From positions 61,453,501 through 61,517,500 of the forward strand of contig CP136896.1 of NCBI GenBank assembly GCA_034359265.1: a stretch of 64,000 nt of DNA, written 5' to 3'. Made by a program: the position numbers and the translations under genes. The notes below the pieces were generated by a model, which was not told where the DNA came from, did no database searches, and saw nothing but the letters and a program-made list of their open reading frames with translations. This document shows, in pieces, positions 46,572 to 64,000 of the stretch. This DNA is from Canna indica. Taxonomy: Eukaryota > Streptophyta > Magnoliopsida > Zingiberales > Cannaceae. Each line of letters begins with the position of its first letter. The first letter of the stretch is position 1.

Positions 46572-48930
46572 TAATTTTATTTAACATCATCTAAATTTTG
46601 AAGGTAAATAATCACGAAGCTAATTTTTTGGATCAAAATAGTTCATGAAAAATATTAAATTTCACGTGAATTAAACTTCGAATCATATTGTTCGAATAGA
46701 AAAGGAAAATCCCTATATAAAAAACTTATTTAAATTCAAGTCGTATTTCATTTTAATTTACTTCATTTGTCTTTGCATTTTGAGCATTTACCAAGATTCA
46801 TAATATGGATTCAAGACCGAATCCATAACTTTTTATCCGAAAATTCTAATTTTACTTCCAAATAGTCCCGTTAGCATGTGCAAAAGCCAGGGGTAAAATC
46901 ATAATTTTGGATTTAATTTTAATCCTCATGCTATATTTTCTAGTAGGAGTTGATTCTGCGTCAATAATATTCAATCAACAACTTTTATTCACATCAGTTT
47001 CGTTTTGCCTCAAATGACGGTAAGGATCAAATTCTAAATAAAAATATAATGTGGAGACTAAAATTAAAATTTTAAACTATAAAAATATGAATTTCCCTTA
47101 ATTATATTATAGTAATAATAATAGATGCAGAAGTATTATATTCTGAAAAAATTCGGTACACTCTTATTTTCATTAATTATTGCCAAATAGAATCATCTAA
47201 TTAATATATTAATTGCCTAAAATCTCAATTTTATACTTGACAGTGTACAAGTATATAAGTTCCACTTTAATTTGACTAATATTAAACCTCACGTAAAGAC
47301 AAAACTTATATATATATTTCACAATGAAAATTTAGAGCTTTGTTGTAATATTTTATCAAATTAAAACTTTTAAACATTATTGAGTGAAAGATACATGAAC
47401 TCTAAACTAATTAAAATTATATTGTTTCTACTTCATTAAACATCTAAATTGACTCTCACAAATATGCATATATTATATATATTTAACTGCCAATTCAGCC
47501 AAGCAATGAAAAGTTAAATATCCTCACTCGAAGTTAGGATGTCAAATTAGGAATCATTGAGTACGGTCAAAACACATAAAGTAATTCAAAAGATAAATAA
47601 AAAAAGAATTCATTTAAGAAATAATACTTCAAAGATCTGTATTGAGTTCCAGGTGAGCCATATGAACCAACAAAATCTGCAATCATTAATGAATCAAAAA
47701 CAAGAAGACGTGCACCTCACTAAGTCTCCACACTTGGCATGATTAACCAATATTATATATAAAAAGAGCATTAATTAAAGCCAAGGCTCTGCAAGTACAC
47801 TTTTCAAGTATATATAACAATATACATTCATGTTACGTTTTTGGTTATTGTTCCACTCGTGCGCATGAAGCCCTCTCCCGAACTCTACTAGCTCGAACCA
47901 AAAATGTCTATGTTTAAATGTGGGCATGTGATGTCCAAAGTATTATATATGTGTCATTTAATACATGGGCATGACCATGGTTTGTGATTATTAACAGTGG
48001 ATGGAAATCATAACCACTAAATCTATGACAAGTGGATGCATGTGGTTTGCGTAATATCTAAGATGCTTCTCTCTACTCTCTAGGATGAGCTGATTGTCTC
48101 ATTTTTAAAGGGCCTACTTGATCTTAATTAGTGTATATTGCTACATATAGTATGCACATATATTAATTATTGCCAAACCCCTAGTTTATACTTATATATG
48201 AGGAACATGGAGGTCTTGAGAAATCAACTCGTAGGGGTGTCATTTAATCTGATTGCCAGCTTTGTGTCTTCACAATTAATGGTTTTTGTGATGTGTACAA
48301 AAATTGGTCAAATGTAACACCAAATTAATTAGTATACCACTTGGTATAATATATATAATAATCATTAAAAAAGGAAATTGCTATTTGTCACTTGAAGTTG
48401 GTTTAGGTTTTGTTGTACTGTTGTTTGGCCTCACCCTCACTATTGACTATTTGGATGTTCAATTATGGGAGATGCATAGAGAAAATTGCATGTAGGAGGA
48501 ATAAAGGATTGAGTCTAAATAGCTGAATATGGCTTTAAATACACATATATTGACATGTATATGGATAATTGTATGTATGAATATGATGCCCAATGTCCAA
48601 ATTTACAAATGTTAGCTAGTCATGAGTGAAAAAAGTTTGCTTGAAATATTAACTTGGGATGTGATCAGGAATTTAATTCTTTTAACACAGCTAAAAAAGT
48701 GATAGTAAATTTATTTGCATGGCATTGACTGTATGATTCATGATTAGGATGATATAAGCAATGCAAAGAAAAGGCAAACAAATTACAGTGAAGGATGATG
48801 AAAAGATTATCTCAGCTCAGCATACAAACAAGAAATAGGAGTGCAACTGTCCCATGCAAATATATTATATATAATTATATTACATAGATACATAATATTA
48901 TTTTCACTGGAATGCATGATTGAGGCCATT
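46572..48930. other. AT-rich intergenic sequence, no gene seen
   Basis: It contains a partial MITE copy (46905-47095), short frames without domains (47557-47742, 48304-48495), and the region downstream of the E2 gene. Confidence 0.4.
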
Positions 48931-49061
48931 CATAGTTTCATAGAAATTTTAACAAGAGTGATAACAGACATAAACCATGTCACTCTTACATATCAGTCAC
49001 AATGGCACCTAATATAAAGCATTAGGAGAGAAGACAGCATCGGACCTCGAATGGTATATAT

Positions 49062-56517
<7,456 letters not shown>

Positions 56518-56532
56518 GGGGAGAACACCCGA

Positions 56533-56622
56533 CTGCTCCAACCAACCGCGGAATCGATCGGATCGCTAAGCGAACGGGCAAGAATTGGAAGGGAAGCTCG
56601 GAAATCGAATCAAAATACGCAC
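56533..56622 (-). other. probable 5'-leader intron of the E2 gene
   Basis: The donor is GAGCAG|GTGCGT (exon ends at 56623) and the acceptor is TTGGAGCAG|TC (exon resumes at 56532). It is 90 bp long, 15 bp upstream of the ATG. Leader introns are common in this gene family. Confidence 0.5.
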
Positions 56623-56623
56623 C

Positions 56624-56745
56624 TGCTCGAAATGTCGAATCCTCTCCTCTTCGCTCGTGCACAGAGTCAACCGGAAGACGCAGGGAGAGGAGAAAGTAAA
56701 GGCAAAGGAGGAGAAACGGAGATAGAAAATTGATAAATAGCAAAT
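56624..56745 (-). promoter_or_regulatory. leader exon and core promoter of the E2 gene
   Basis: On the minus strand a TATA-like CTATTTATC is at about 56729-56737, followed by CT-rich leader sequence (CTCCTTTGCC, TCTCCTCTCCC). A transcription start near 56700 fits. Confidence 0.5.
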
Positions 56746-57549
56746 AATAACTATTATTGATGATATGATAATAATAGTTTTAACTTTTAAATTTTTTTTA
56801 AAAAAAAAGAGCGGAAGGGAAAGGTAATAATGAATAAATTAATTAATAATAATGCAAAAAGTTTGAGAGGCTTTACAAAAGTTATTTTTCTAAAATAAAA
56901 ATTTAGGTTTTATTTTTCTTAGTGGTTGTTGTTGAATGATGAGAGTGGAGGCGGCTACCTAACCAAGAATGTTAAATTTATGGCCCATGATGGTTACATC
57001 AACCTTGATAGTATTATCGGGAGAGAAAAAAACCTTGATAGTATTTTATATTTTATAAACAAATTATAGTATAAATACACCCAAAAAAAAAGAATTTAAT
57101 TGAATTAAATATTACAATATTATTAAGATTAGCACGATGATTATATCAAGCTTTATTAGTCAGCTCATCTTTTGGAGAAGCACCCCTATTATATCATTAT
57201 ATGAGGTTTAACTGTATTTTTATTTTGGCGGGGTGCATCATACAAATTACAAAGTTCAACCACGTCTTTTATTTTGGTAAGATTTCTTGGGCATTGTATG
57301 AAGTCTGACCACCTTCTATATATATATTCAAGAGTTACCACACACGATAGACTAGCCTAAGTTTTCAAATATTTGAAGAAGTTCTATTTGAATTTAAACG
57401 GAAATGTAAGAGGGGCTTACAAGGATTACACAAAAATATTTCTTCAAGCTACATATGTTTTGTGCTTGGAGAATTTAAGCACTTCGATCCATTGTCGTTA
57501 GACGGTAGTGCTCACCTAATCTCCTCCTCGATTTGGTTCAGATTCAATT
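56746..57549. other. intergenic upstream of the E2 gene
   Basis: AT-rich sequence without a recognised gene or repeat. Confidence 0.4.
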
Positions 57550-60250
57550 CCTCTCATGCTCCATAGACTTTGAAACCTCCACGTGCCTTGAAACCAAATC
57601 TCCCATGTGTTTGTGGGAGCAAACCCAACAATTGTGGTACTACGTCATTATTAGCTTGTAGTTTGCTAGCGTTTAGATTATTCCTCTCATACTTTGTTAA
57701 GGAGGTTGAGGTTAACCCAAAGCTCGTCCTTGTTGGTCTATCCACATAAGCATGTGGTGTAGAAGCTCAAACATGACATCTCTATCAAGATAATCGCCTA
57801 TAGCCCATAAGTTTGTCGAGAGGGGATTTTCCTTGTTTTCTCTCCTCGAGGTAATCCTATAGGTCCACAAGGGAAGCTCCTCGGCCTAATGTCGTTTAGC
57901 ATTGTCAATTTTCTTTTTCAATCTATCAAGGATGGTAGTTGGTGAACTCTATTTACATGTTTGTTTAAGGATGCCCAATAGTTGTGAACTGGAGATGAAT
58001 TTGCCCTTTACAAAATTTTTGAACAATGAGTTTGTAAGATGTTCATTTGTTGGCAATGGTGGTCCTTCGCACCAAGTATCTCATCACTATATTCTTCCAA
58101 ACAAAGTCGATAATGTTATTCTCCATGGTCTTGCCAAAGGGTTTTGTCTTGATCCAATTGATGATGTGCTTGACCTCGGCGATGATATATTTATTCTACC
58201 GAGGGTGGTTGAAAATTATTTGAATAGGTATATCTCCCAATGGCCAAAGCGCCATGCACAATTAATGAGAATCAACTATACTGTAGAGCGCTTGGGCTCT
58301 TAGGTGTACCTTTGGCATTCCTCTAATGTCCAGGTAAACTCCATGACATCAAGTTGCAGCATGGACTAATAATAGCCTTGAAGGAGGATTTTATGGGCAA
58401 GGGTTCAACCTCTAAGATAGTTTGCACAACAACTCTCATCAATCTCCCCCATGATTGTTCGTGCCTCAAATGGGCATAGGCACCTAAGGAGCACTTGTAT
58501 GAGAGATCTTTTGTAAAGCACCATGTTTAGCAAGTCATATTTAACGACCAAGGCTTGGATGTATGTATGTATGTATGTATGCATGCATGCAGGCATGTAT
58601 GTGTACGAGGTAAACCCGAAACTGGTTGGAACCTACCCGATCGGGTAGGTTCCAAGTAGACTCGAATTAAATTCGAGTAGGGTCCATGACAAAAATTAAG
58701 GAACTGGTTAAAATTAGTTCCGGATCCAGGTCTAACACATCGAGTACCCGGAATCGATACCCGGAATATATACCCTGAAACTTGTAAATAAATAGATTCC
58801 AACAGGGTACCTGAAACCTATAAATGAACATATTCCAACAGAAAACTCAAAACTTGTACTACACCACAGGTTTCACATAGGATCCAGGTACAGGTCCAGT
58901 TTCCAAAAAGATAGAGTCTGGGTCCAAAATCCAGGAACCAGTCCTATACATGATAGGATTCAAGTATCATGAAAAATATAGGGTGCCCATATCCAGTCAC
59001 CTGTAATCCTCATCACCATTATGTCTAGCTGAGTGCTTCGAGTAGAGAGATATTCAATAAAGATGTTGGGGGCTTGATTGAAAGGGAGGCTCGAGGCAAA
59101 ACACGTCAATGCGTCCAAGACCATATTTCTATTTGCATGACATATGTCACCTCGAAGCCCACTAGGGTGGTTGTTGATTTCACCAACTTTTTGTATTCCA
59201 CAAGGTTTATCTCTTAGTTTTCATATGCTCTATTTAGGTGGTTCATGACAATTTAGGACTCGTTATAGGCAGCCACTTGCTTTCGCTCAAGCTGCCTAGC
59301 AAAGCAAACATAGGGCAAGAGCATTTTGTACTTCGTTTTATTATTTATAACAACAAACTCTAAGCAAAGCACATACTTCAAGGATTCTCTAATGGGGGCA
59401 GTGAGGAGAAAACCTCCACCCCAAAATTTGAGATCGTTAAGCCATCAACATGAGGAACCACTACCCGTTGTTGGTCATCGTAGTAGTTGGGGTGGACTAC
59501 CCTTCTCCCCGTGTCCCTAGTGGCTTGGTGATCTCTATGATGAAATCAACAAGAGCTTGCACTTTGATCACTATAAGGCGTGGAACTAGATGTCAAACTC
59601 TCCTAGTTCAACCACCCATTTGAGAAGCTTTCACATAGTGACAAGCTTCTAAAAACTTATCGGAGGGGTTGATCTGTTAGTACTTGATGACATGAGGTTG
59701 GAAGTACGTCTGCAATTTTCATGCGATACTGATAAAGGTGATTGTCATCTTCTTGATGACCTAATATCAGGTTTTGTCCTCATTCAAGGCCCATCTTATG
59801 GAGTAAAAGTAGACTAGGAGGGTCTCACCATGTTCAGGCCGCATCAATTGGCGAAGGGTTCTAAGGTACTACTTCAAGTGCCCAAAGGATGTTCAACATT
59901 CCTTAGTCCATGTCCTTGACATTCCTTAGTCTATATGAAGCTCTTGCGGTTCTCGAGGGAGTGAAAGAAGGGTAACCATTAGCCTGATAATCTAGAAATG
60001 GAGTAGGAGAAAATAATAACTCGACTAGTCAATCCCTACACCTCCTTAGTGGTTGTCAATCGTTGTATGTCAAGCATGGCTGCAAACTTGTCGGGGTTGG
60101 CATTGATTTCATGCTCATGGACCATACAACCAAGGAATTTCCTCGAAGAGACACTTGTCGTCATTGAGTCTCGATCATCTTGTTTGCATGCAATGTTGTG
60201 GGAGTTTGTACAAGGTCCACCAAGTGTTGGGCTAAGGGCAAGCTTTTAAC
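57550..60250 (-). pseudogene. degenerate Ty3/gypsy pol (RT, RNase H, integrase)
   Basis: Read on the minus strand, three pol parts appear in order. (1) Near 60180-60010 is a reverse-transcriptase tail (KFLGCMVHEHEINANPDKF, then a TTKEV stretch), which matches the GKFLGYMVxxxGIEANPDK pattern of Ty3/gypsy. (2) Near 59630-59530 is an RNase H edge with VVELGEFDI and, after a frame change, KVQALVDFIIEIT. (3) Near 58170-58000 is an integrase stretch (FGKTMENNIIDFVWKNIVMRY). Stops and frameshifts occur in each part, so it is dead. It ends abruptly at about 60250, where the LTR-like repeat begins. The motif style resembles the Tat/Ogre side of the family, but that is a guess. Confidence 0.85.
58557..58600. 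repeat. (TATG)n microsatellite with CATG variants
   Basis: About ten tetranucleotide units, TATG then CATG, within the retroelement remnant. Confidence 0.85.
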
Positions 60251-61828
60251 CAATTATAATACCCGCAATTCTAATGGATTTTTATTTTTATTATTAGCGG
60301 AATGATTTGGAGGAGCGTCGGATTGAGTCGAGCAAAACACCGGAAGGCGCGACTTAAGGTACGGTTCAAATGCGCATGTAAAATTATTATTTCATGATTT
60401 ATTATGATGTTAGGTTCGGGTCGGGCTCGAGCTGAGTCCAAGGGTTCAATCGAAACCCAATATGGATGAGAATAGGTTCATTTGAGTTCAACTTAAGTCC
60501 CAAGGGCATTATGGTGTTTTTTTTTAAATAAAAAATAAGAACTATCCACCTCAGCTGATTGTACGATTGTAGCAGTCGCACGGATGCCGAGGCGAGTGAG
60601 GAGGGGGCGGCTTGGGCGATTGGTGGTCGGAGATCTCGTCATCGTTGGAGATCGGAGTCGTGAGGCTTCAAGTCCTTCATCTCCTTCCCTCCTTCCTCTT
60701 TTTGTGAGTGGTTTTAGAGCTTTTTGGTGTAGGAATTAGGGTCCTTGTGGCCGAACCCTATGATAGGGTATAAATCCAAATTTTGATGCTTGTTTCTTCG
60801 ATTTCTTGCGTGCTTTCGATGATTAAACTCCTTGAGATATTGTAGATCGCATTTTCATAATTTTTTATGGGATTTTCCTTGTGGATTAGGGTCGGCCGAT
60901 TAGGGTCCATTTTAGGGAAGGACATGCCAAAAAATTTAATGATTCCTAAGCTTAGATTATGTGTCTATTATGTTTGATAGTGTTTGATGTTGGTTGAGAT
61001 GTTCGAGTGGTGTACCTAGATTAGGGCAGCCCCTATTCCTTAGGGCCGGTTGGCCTAGGGTTAGGAAAGAGGGGTAGAAACCCAATTATATGGTTTCTTA
61101 TGTTGTTCCTTGAGCCGTGGATGGAAATCCTTTGAATCGAAACCTTGAGATGTGGACCAACCTATGTGTGGTCGGTTAGGGCAGCCTTAGGGTGACCCTA
61201 GACCGGATGGGTAATGATGACTATTCACGATCCTTGGGTTTACTTTAGTAATGGTATTGGTGAGTCGGTGGTCGGGTTAGATTGAAGTCAGGAGGTATGA
61301 GTACACCACCATATGGTCGAACCTTATGAGGTAGGTGAGATGACTCTAGGGTAACCTTCCTTAGAGGTTACGTTGTACTCCAATCGCATTCCTTGTAACT
61401 ATCATAGTAGCAAAACGGAGATTATTTCAATCTGTAGGGTTATAGAGACTTTAAATATGCAAACTTTCGTAAAGTAAGATAGTAGTCTGGAATACTATTC
61501 ACCTACGTTGAATTATTATTTGCTTATACTGAAATATTATCTATACTTGCTTAGTTGAAGTATATCCATGTAGAAATGTCTCATATTCATTTTGTTTTGA
61601 TGTATATCCATTATGTGATAAGTTATATCTATTCCGATATGCTAAGTCAAGTACATGTTGAATTGTGTATATAAGTTGAAATAGTGCATATACATGTTGT
61701 TATAGTCTATATCTGTTTTGATATGCATGATGAATGTAAGAATATTCGTGCCGAAATGAAAACTGAGAAGCATATCAATTTGGCAAGACTGGTCCCAAGT
61801 GTTGCCACCAAAGAGCCACGCTGACGAT

Positions 61829-62324
61829 TAGGGGTGGAAACAGTCCAGACCTATATAGTAAAAAATTAGCCTGGGCCTAACCTGTGACCTATTATAGGGT
61901 TTTTTTTGCCTGGGCTGGCCTGGCCTGCGGCCTATTTATGAAGCATGCTTCCAATATAAAACATGTTTATAAAACCTACTTCTAATACAAAAATGATAAC
62001 AACAAATTACAAACAAATTTCTAGTTTAAATCAAACTACTTCCAAGTTCCAATATAAATTATAACATATTAGTTATTACATTAAAATAATTTTAATGTAA
62101 ATAACTAATAAACTAATAATATTATATATTTATTATATATTTATATATACACTACCTTAACCGACCTAGATCAGCCTGTCAGGCTCAATAGACTTTAAAT
62201 TGAGCATGGGTCTAGCCTAATAAAGAAAACATGTCTATTTCAAATCATGAACTTATTTTAAAAAAAAATAGGTTAGGCCAAATACAAGCCAGGCCACTGG
62301 CCGTCTGGCCTATTTCCACCCCTA
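61829..62324. mobile_element. hAT-like element, 496 bp, TSD CTGACGAT
   Basis: Perfect 8-bp duplications CTGACGAT lie at 61821-61828 and 62325-62332. The ends are TAGGGGTGGAAACAGTCC and, read inward, TAGGGGTGGAAATAGGCC. It has GGCCTGGCC-rich arms and an AT-rich middle, without coding capacity. It is a sister copy of 44075-44547. Confidence 0.95.
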
Positions 62325-62519
62325 CTGACGATGGACCCGAGTGGCATGATATGGGTCAAGAGTTACCGTCAGTGATTCATGCTGACGATGGACTTGAGTG
62401 AATTGGTTGGAAGACTATGCCCAACCAGAGTGGGTGTCGGAACTAGAAGACCATCTTAGTTTAGCGGGCCCGGTCGTGAAGATCGCTAGATAGATATTCT
62501 AGCGATCGACTCGCACGAG

Positions 62520-62670
62520 TACATGATTTGGGCCTTTATGGGCCGAGTACATTGTTTGAGCCTTGTGGGCCGAGTATATGATTTGGACCTTGGTGGGTCG
62601 AGTAGATGATGTGGGCCACTTTGGGCCGAGTGGTTGGTGTGGTTGATGTCGGGCCGATTCAGGCCGAGTG
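62520..62670. repeat. tandem repeat, unit 27-28 bp
   Basis: About five copies of a unit with TGGGCC...GGGCCGAGTA, ending in GGCCGAGTG. It lies within the LTR-like repeat between the hAT and MULE insertions. Confidence 0.8.
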
Positions 62671-62763
62671 ACAGGGATGTTTTTGAGCATAAGTTCGTGG
62701 ATGAAATCTTTACCTTTCATGCTATTATATTCCAGTGATTTTATAAGCTTGAATTATATTTAA

Positions 62764-63869
62764 GGGTTAATTAATGTATATATTCCAACTTTTATTCTCT
62801 CCCTAATATATCCCATCTTTTTATTTGTATCAAATGGTGTCTCTAATTTTTATTTCCTTTCAAATCTATCACACCGTTAACTACCCGTTAATTATCCTGT
62901 TTGAATGCTGACGTGGACATGCTGACTGGGATTAACAGTCCACATCAGTATCCTAATCAACATGTCCACGCTAGCATGCTGACTGTTATTATCTTGTTAT
63001 TAAGTGTGTTAATTACAAAAATATATCCTCACTTTTCATACGTTTCTCTAATCTATCACCACTTTTTAATTTTCTCAATTATATACCACAACTTTTAATT
63101 TGTTTCAACTTTATCTCACCGTGATTCCAATGTCAAAATTGTCGTCCGAATGCTGACCTAGCACTGCTGACGTGGGGCAGCAACCCAGTTAGCATTCTTA
63201 TCAAGTTTTTAATTACAAATATTTGGCAAATCTTTATTTATAATTAACCCTAGATTAAACCTAGATATAAGCATTGCCTAGTCAGCAAAGTTGGTTTTAA
63301 TTTTTTAACTCGCCTATATATATAAGCTTTGCTGCCTAGACGATGCTTACATCTATGGTTAATTACAAATAAAACTTATATATAAGGTTAATTACAAATA
63401 AAATTTTGATTAATATTAGTAATTAAAAACTTGATAAGAATGTTGAGTGAACTATTGACCCACGTCAGCAACGCTAGATCAGCATTCAGACGATAATTTT
63501 GACGCTGGGATCACGGTGGGATAAATTTGAAATAAATCGAAAGCTGGTAATATATAATTGGAAAAAATAGAAATGAGAGAATAGATTAGGAAAAAGTATA
63601 AAAAGTGAGGATATATTTTATAATTAATCATCTTAATAAAAAGATAATAACAGTTAGCATGCTGACATGCTGATTGGGATCCTAACGTGGACTGCTAATC
63701 CCAGTCAGCATGTCCACGTTAGCATTCAAATGAGATAATTAACGGGTAATTAACAGCGGGATAGATTTAAAACGAAATAAAAACTAAAGACCTCATTTGA
63801 TACAAATGAAAAGATGGAATATATTAGGGAGAGAGAGTAAAAGTTGGGATATATACAATAATTAACTCT
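62764..63869. mobile_element. Mutator-like foldback element, 1106 bp, TSD TATATTTAA
   Basis: Perfect 9-bp duplications TATATTTAA lie at 62755-62763 and 63870-63878. Almost the whole element is one palindrome. Outer arms start GGGTTAATTAATGTATATATT and GAGTTAATTATTGTATATATC and run about 230 bp. Inner arms from about 63000 and 63640 continue the pairing almost to a small loop near 63310. ATGCTGACGTGG-type motifs recur four times. There is no open frame of note. Confidence 0.93.
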
Positions 63870-64000
63870 ATATTTAATATACTTTGCTCGGGATTTATGT
63901 GGAGGGCTCGGTAGAGCCACTCACCGGGTTCCTTAGGAACTCACCATTTTCTTCATGTTATTTAGCAGATCTTGACGAGTGAGGTACTGCTCAATGGATC

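Larger units (their letters stand above)
60250..64000 (+). repeat. LTR-like repeat, copy D (plus), with nested hAT and MULE
   Basis: The first 400 bp match copies A and C read in reverse. The region then continues as a GC-balanced, gene-free sequence. The last part (63880-64000, GAGCCACTCACCGGGTT) resembles copy B (GAGCCGCTCACTGAGTT at 15724). It is interrupted by the hAT at 61829-62324 and the foldback at 62764-63869. It probably continues past the window. Confidence 0.5.

Overview
This is nuclear DNA of a flowering plant. The coding exons are spliced with GT-AG introns, and long AT-rich intergenic stretches are filled with plant transposons. The few host genes are a CRF-type AP2/ERF transcription factor, a UBC8/UBC28-type E2 ubiquitin-conjugating enzyme and a small plant-specific protein. 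The single-exon genes are strongly GC-rich against an AT-rich background. That is common in monocots and some magnoliids, but the species cannot be named from the sequence.

Host genes: (1) 11058-11516 (-), an unnamed 152-aa protein. (2) 25885-26973 (-), a cytokinin response factor-like AP2/ERF protein, with a probable leader intron at 27074-27507. (3) 49062-56517 (-), a four-exon E2 enzyme of exactly 148 aa with catalytic Cys85. Its two large introns are 3.6 and 3.3 kb, and one of them carries an Au-like SINE.

The rest is mostly mobile DNA. I see six CACTA (En/Spm) elements. CACTA-1 (2678-8335, TSD AAG) and CACTA-2 (35710-41166, TSD TTG) belong to one family and lie in opposite orientation. 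CACTA-3 (31371-34022) is a shrunken, older relative. CACTA-4 (29565-30567, TSD TTA) and CACTA-5 (12351-14671, TSD TGT) are non-autonomous and have different subterminal repeats. A sixth (about 41780-43600) is a decayed remnant. CACTA-1 keeps most of the TNP2 transposase but lacks its C-terminal part and the 5' part of the second gene. CACTA-2 lacks the transposase core but keeps the C-terminal domain and an apparently intact, five-exon second gene. All three related elements keep a 26-bp tandem array and a palindrome of about 190 bp inside what looks like a 5'-leader intron of the transposase gene.

Other mobile DNA: five hAT-like elements, four with 8-bp TSDs (9437-10389, 22993-23445, 44075-44547, 61829-62324) and one with weaker edges (19583-20058); Mutator-like foldbacks with 9-bp TSDs (9673-10058, 62764-63869) and others without; a TRIM-like LTR element of 382 bp (17009-17390, TSD CATAC); several copies of one long LTR-like repeat (1-2280, 15415-15942, 16550-17940, 60250-64000); and a degenerate Ty3/gypsy pol on the minus strand (57550-60250). 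Nesting is frequent: MULE inside hAT, CACTA-3 inside a MULE, CACTA-2 inside a MITE, TRIM inside an LTR, and hAT plus MULE inside an LTR. A relative order of insertions can therefore be read.

Stretches 10398-10910, 14672-15414, 17941-19582, 21236-22992 (apart from repeats), 23446-24637, 27898-28990, 30571-31140 and most of 45120-48930 hold nothing I can assign.
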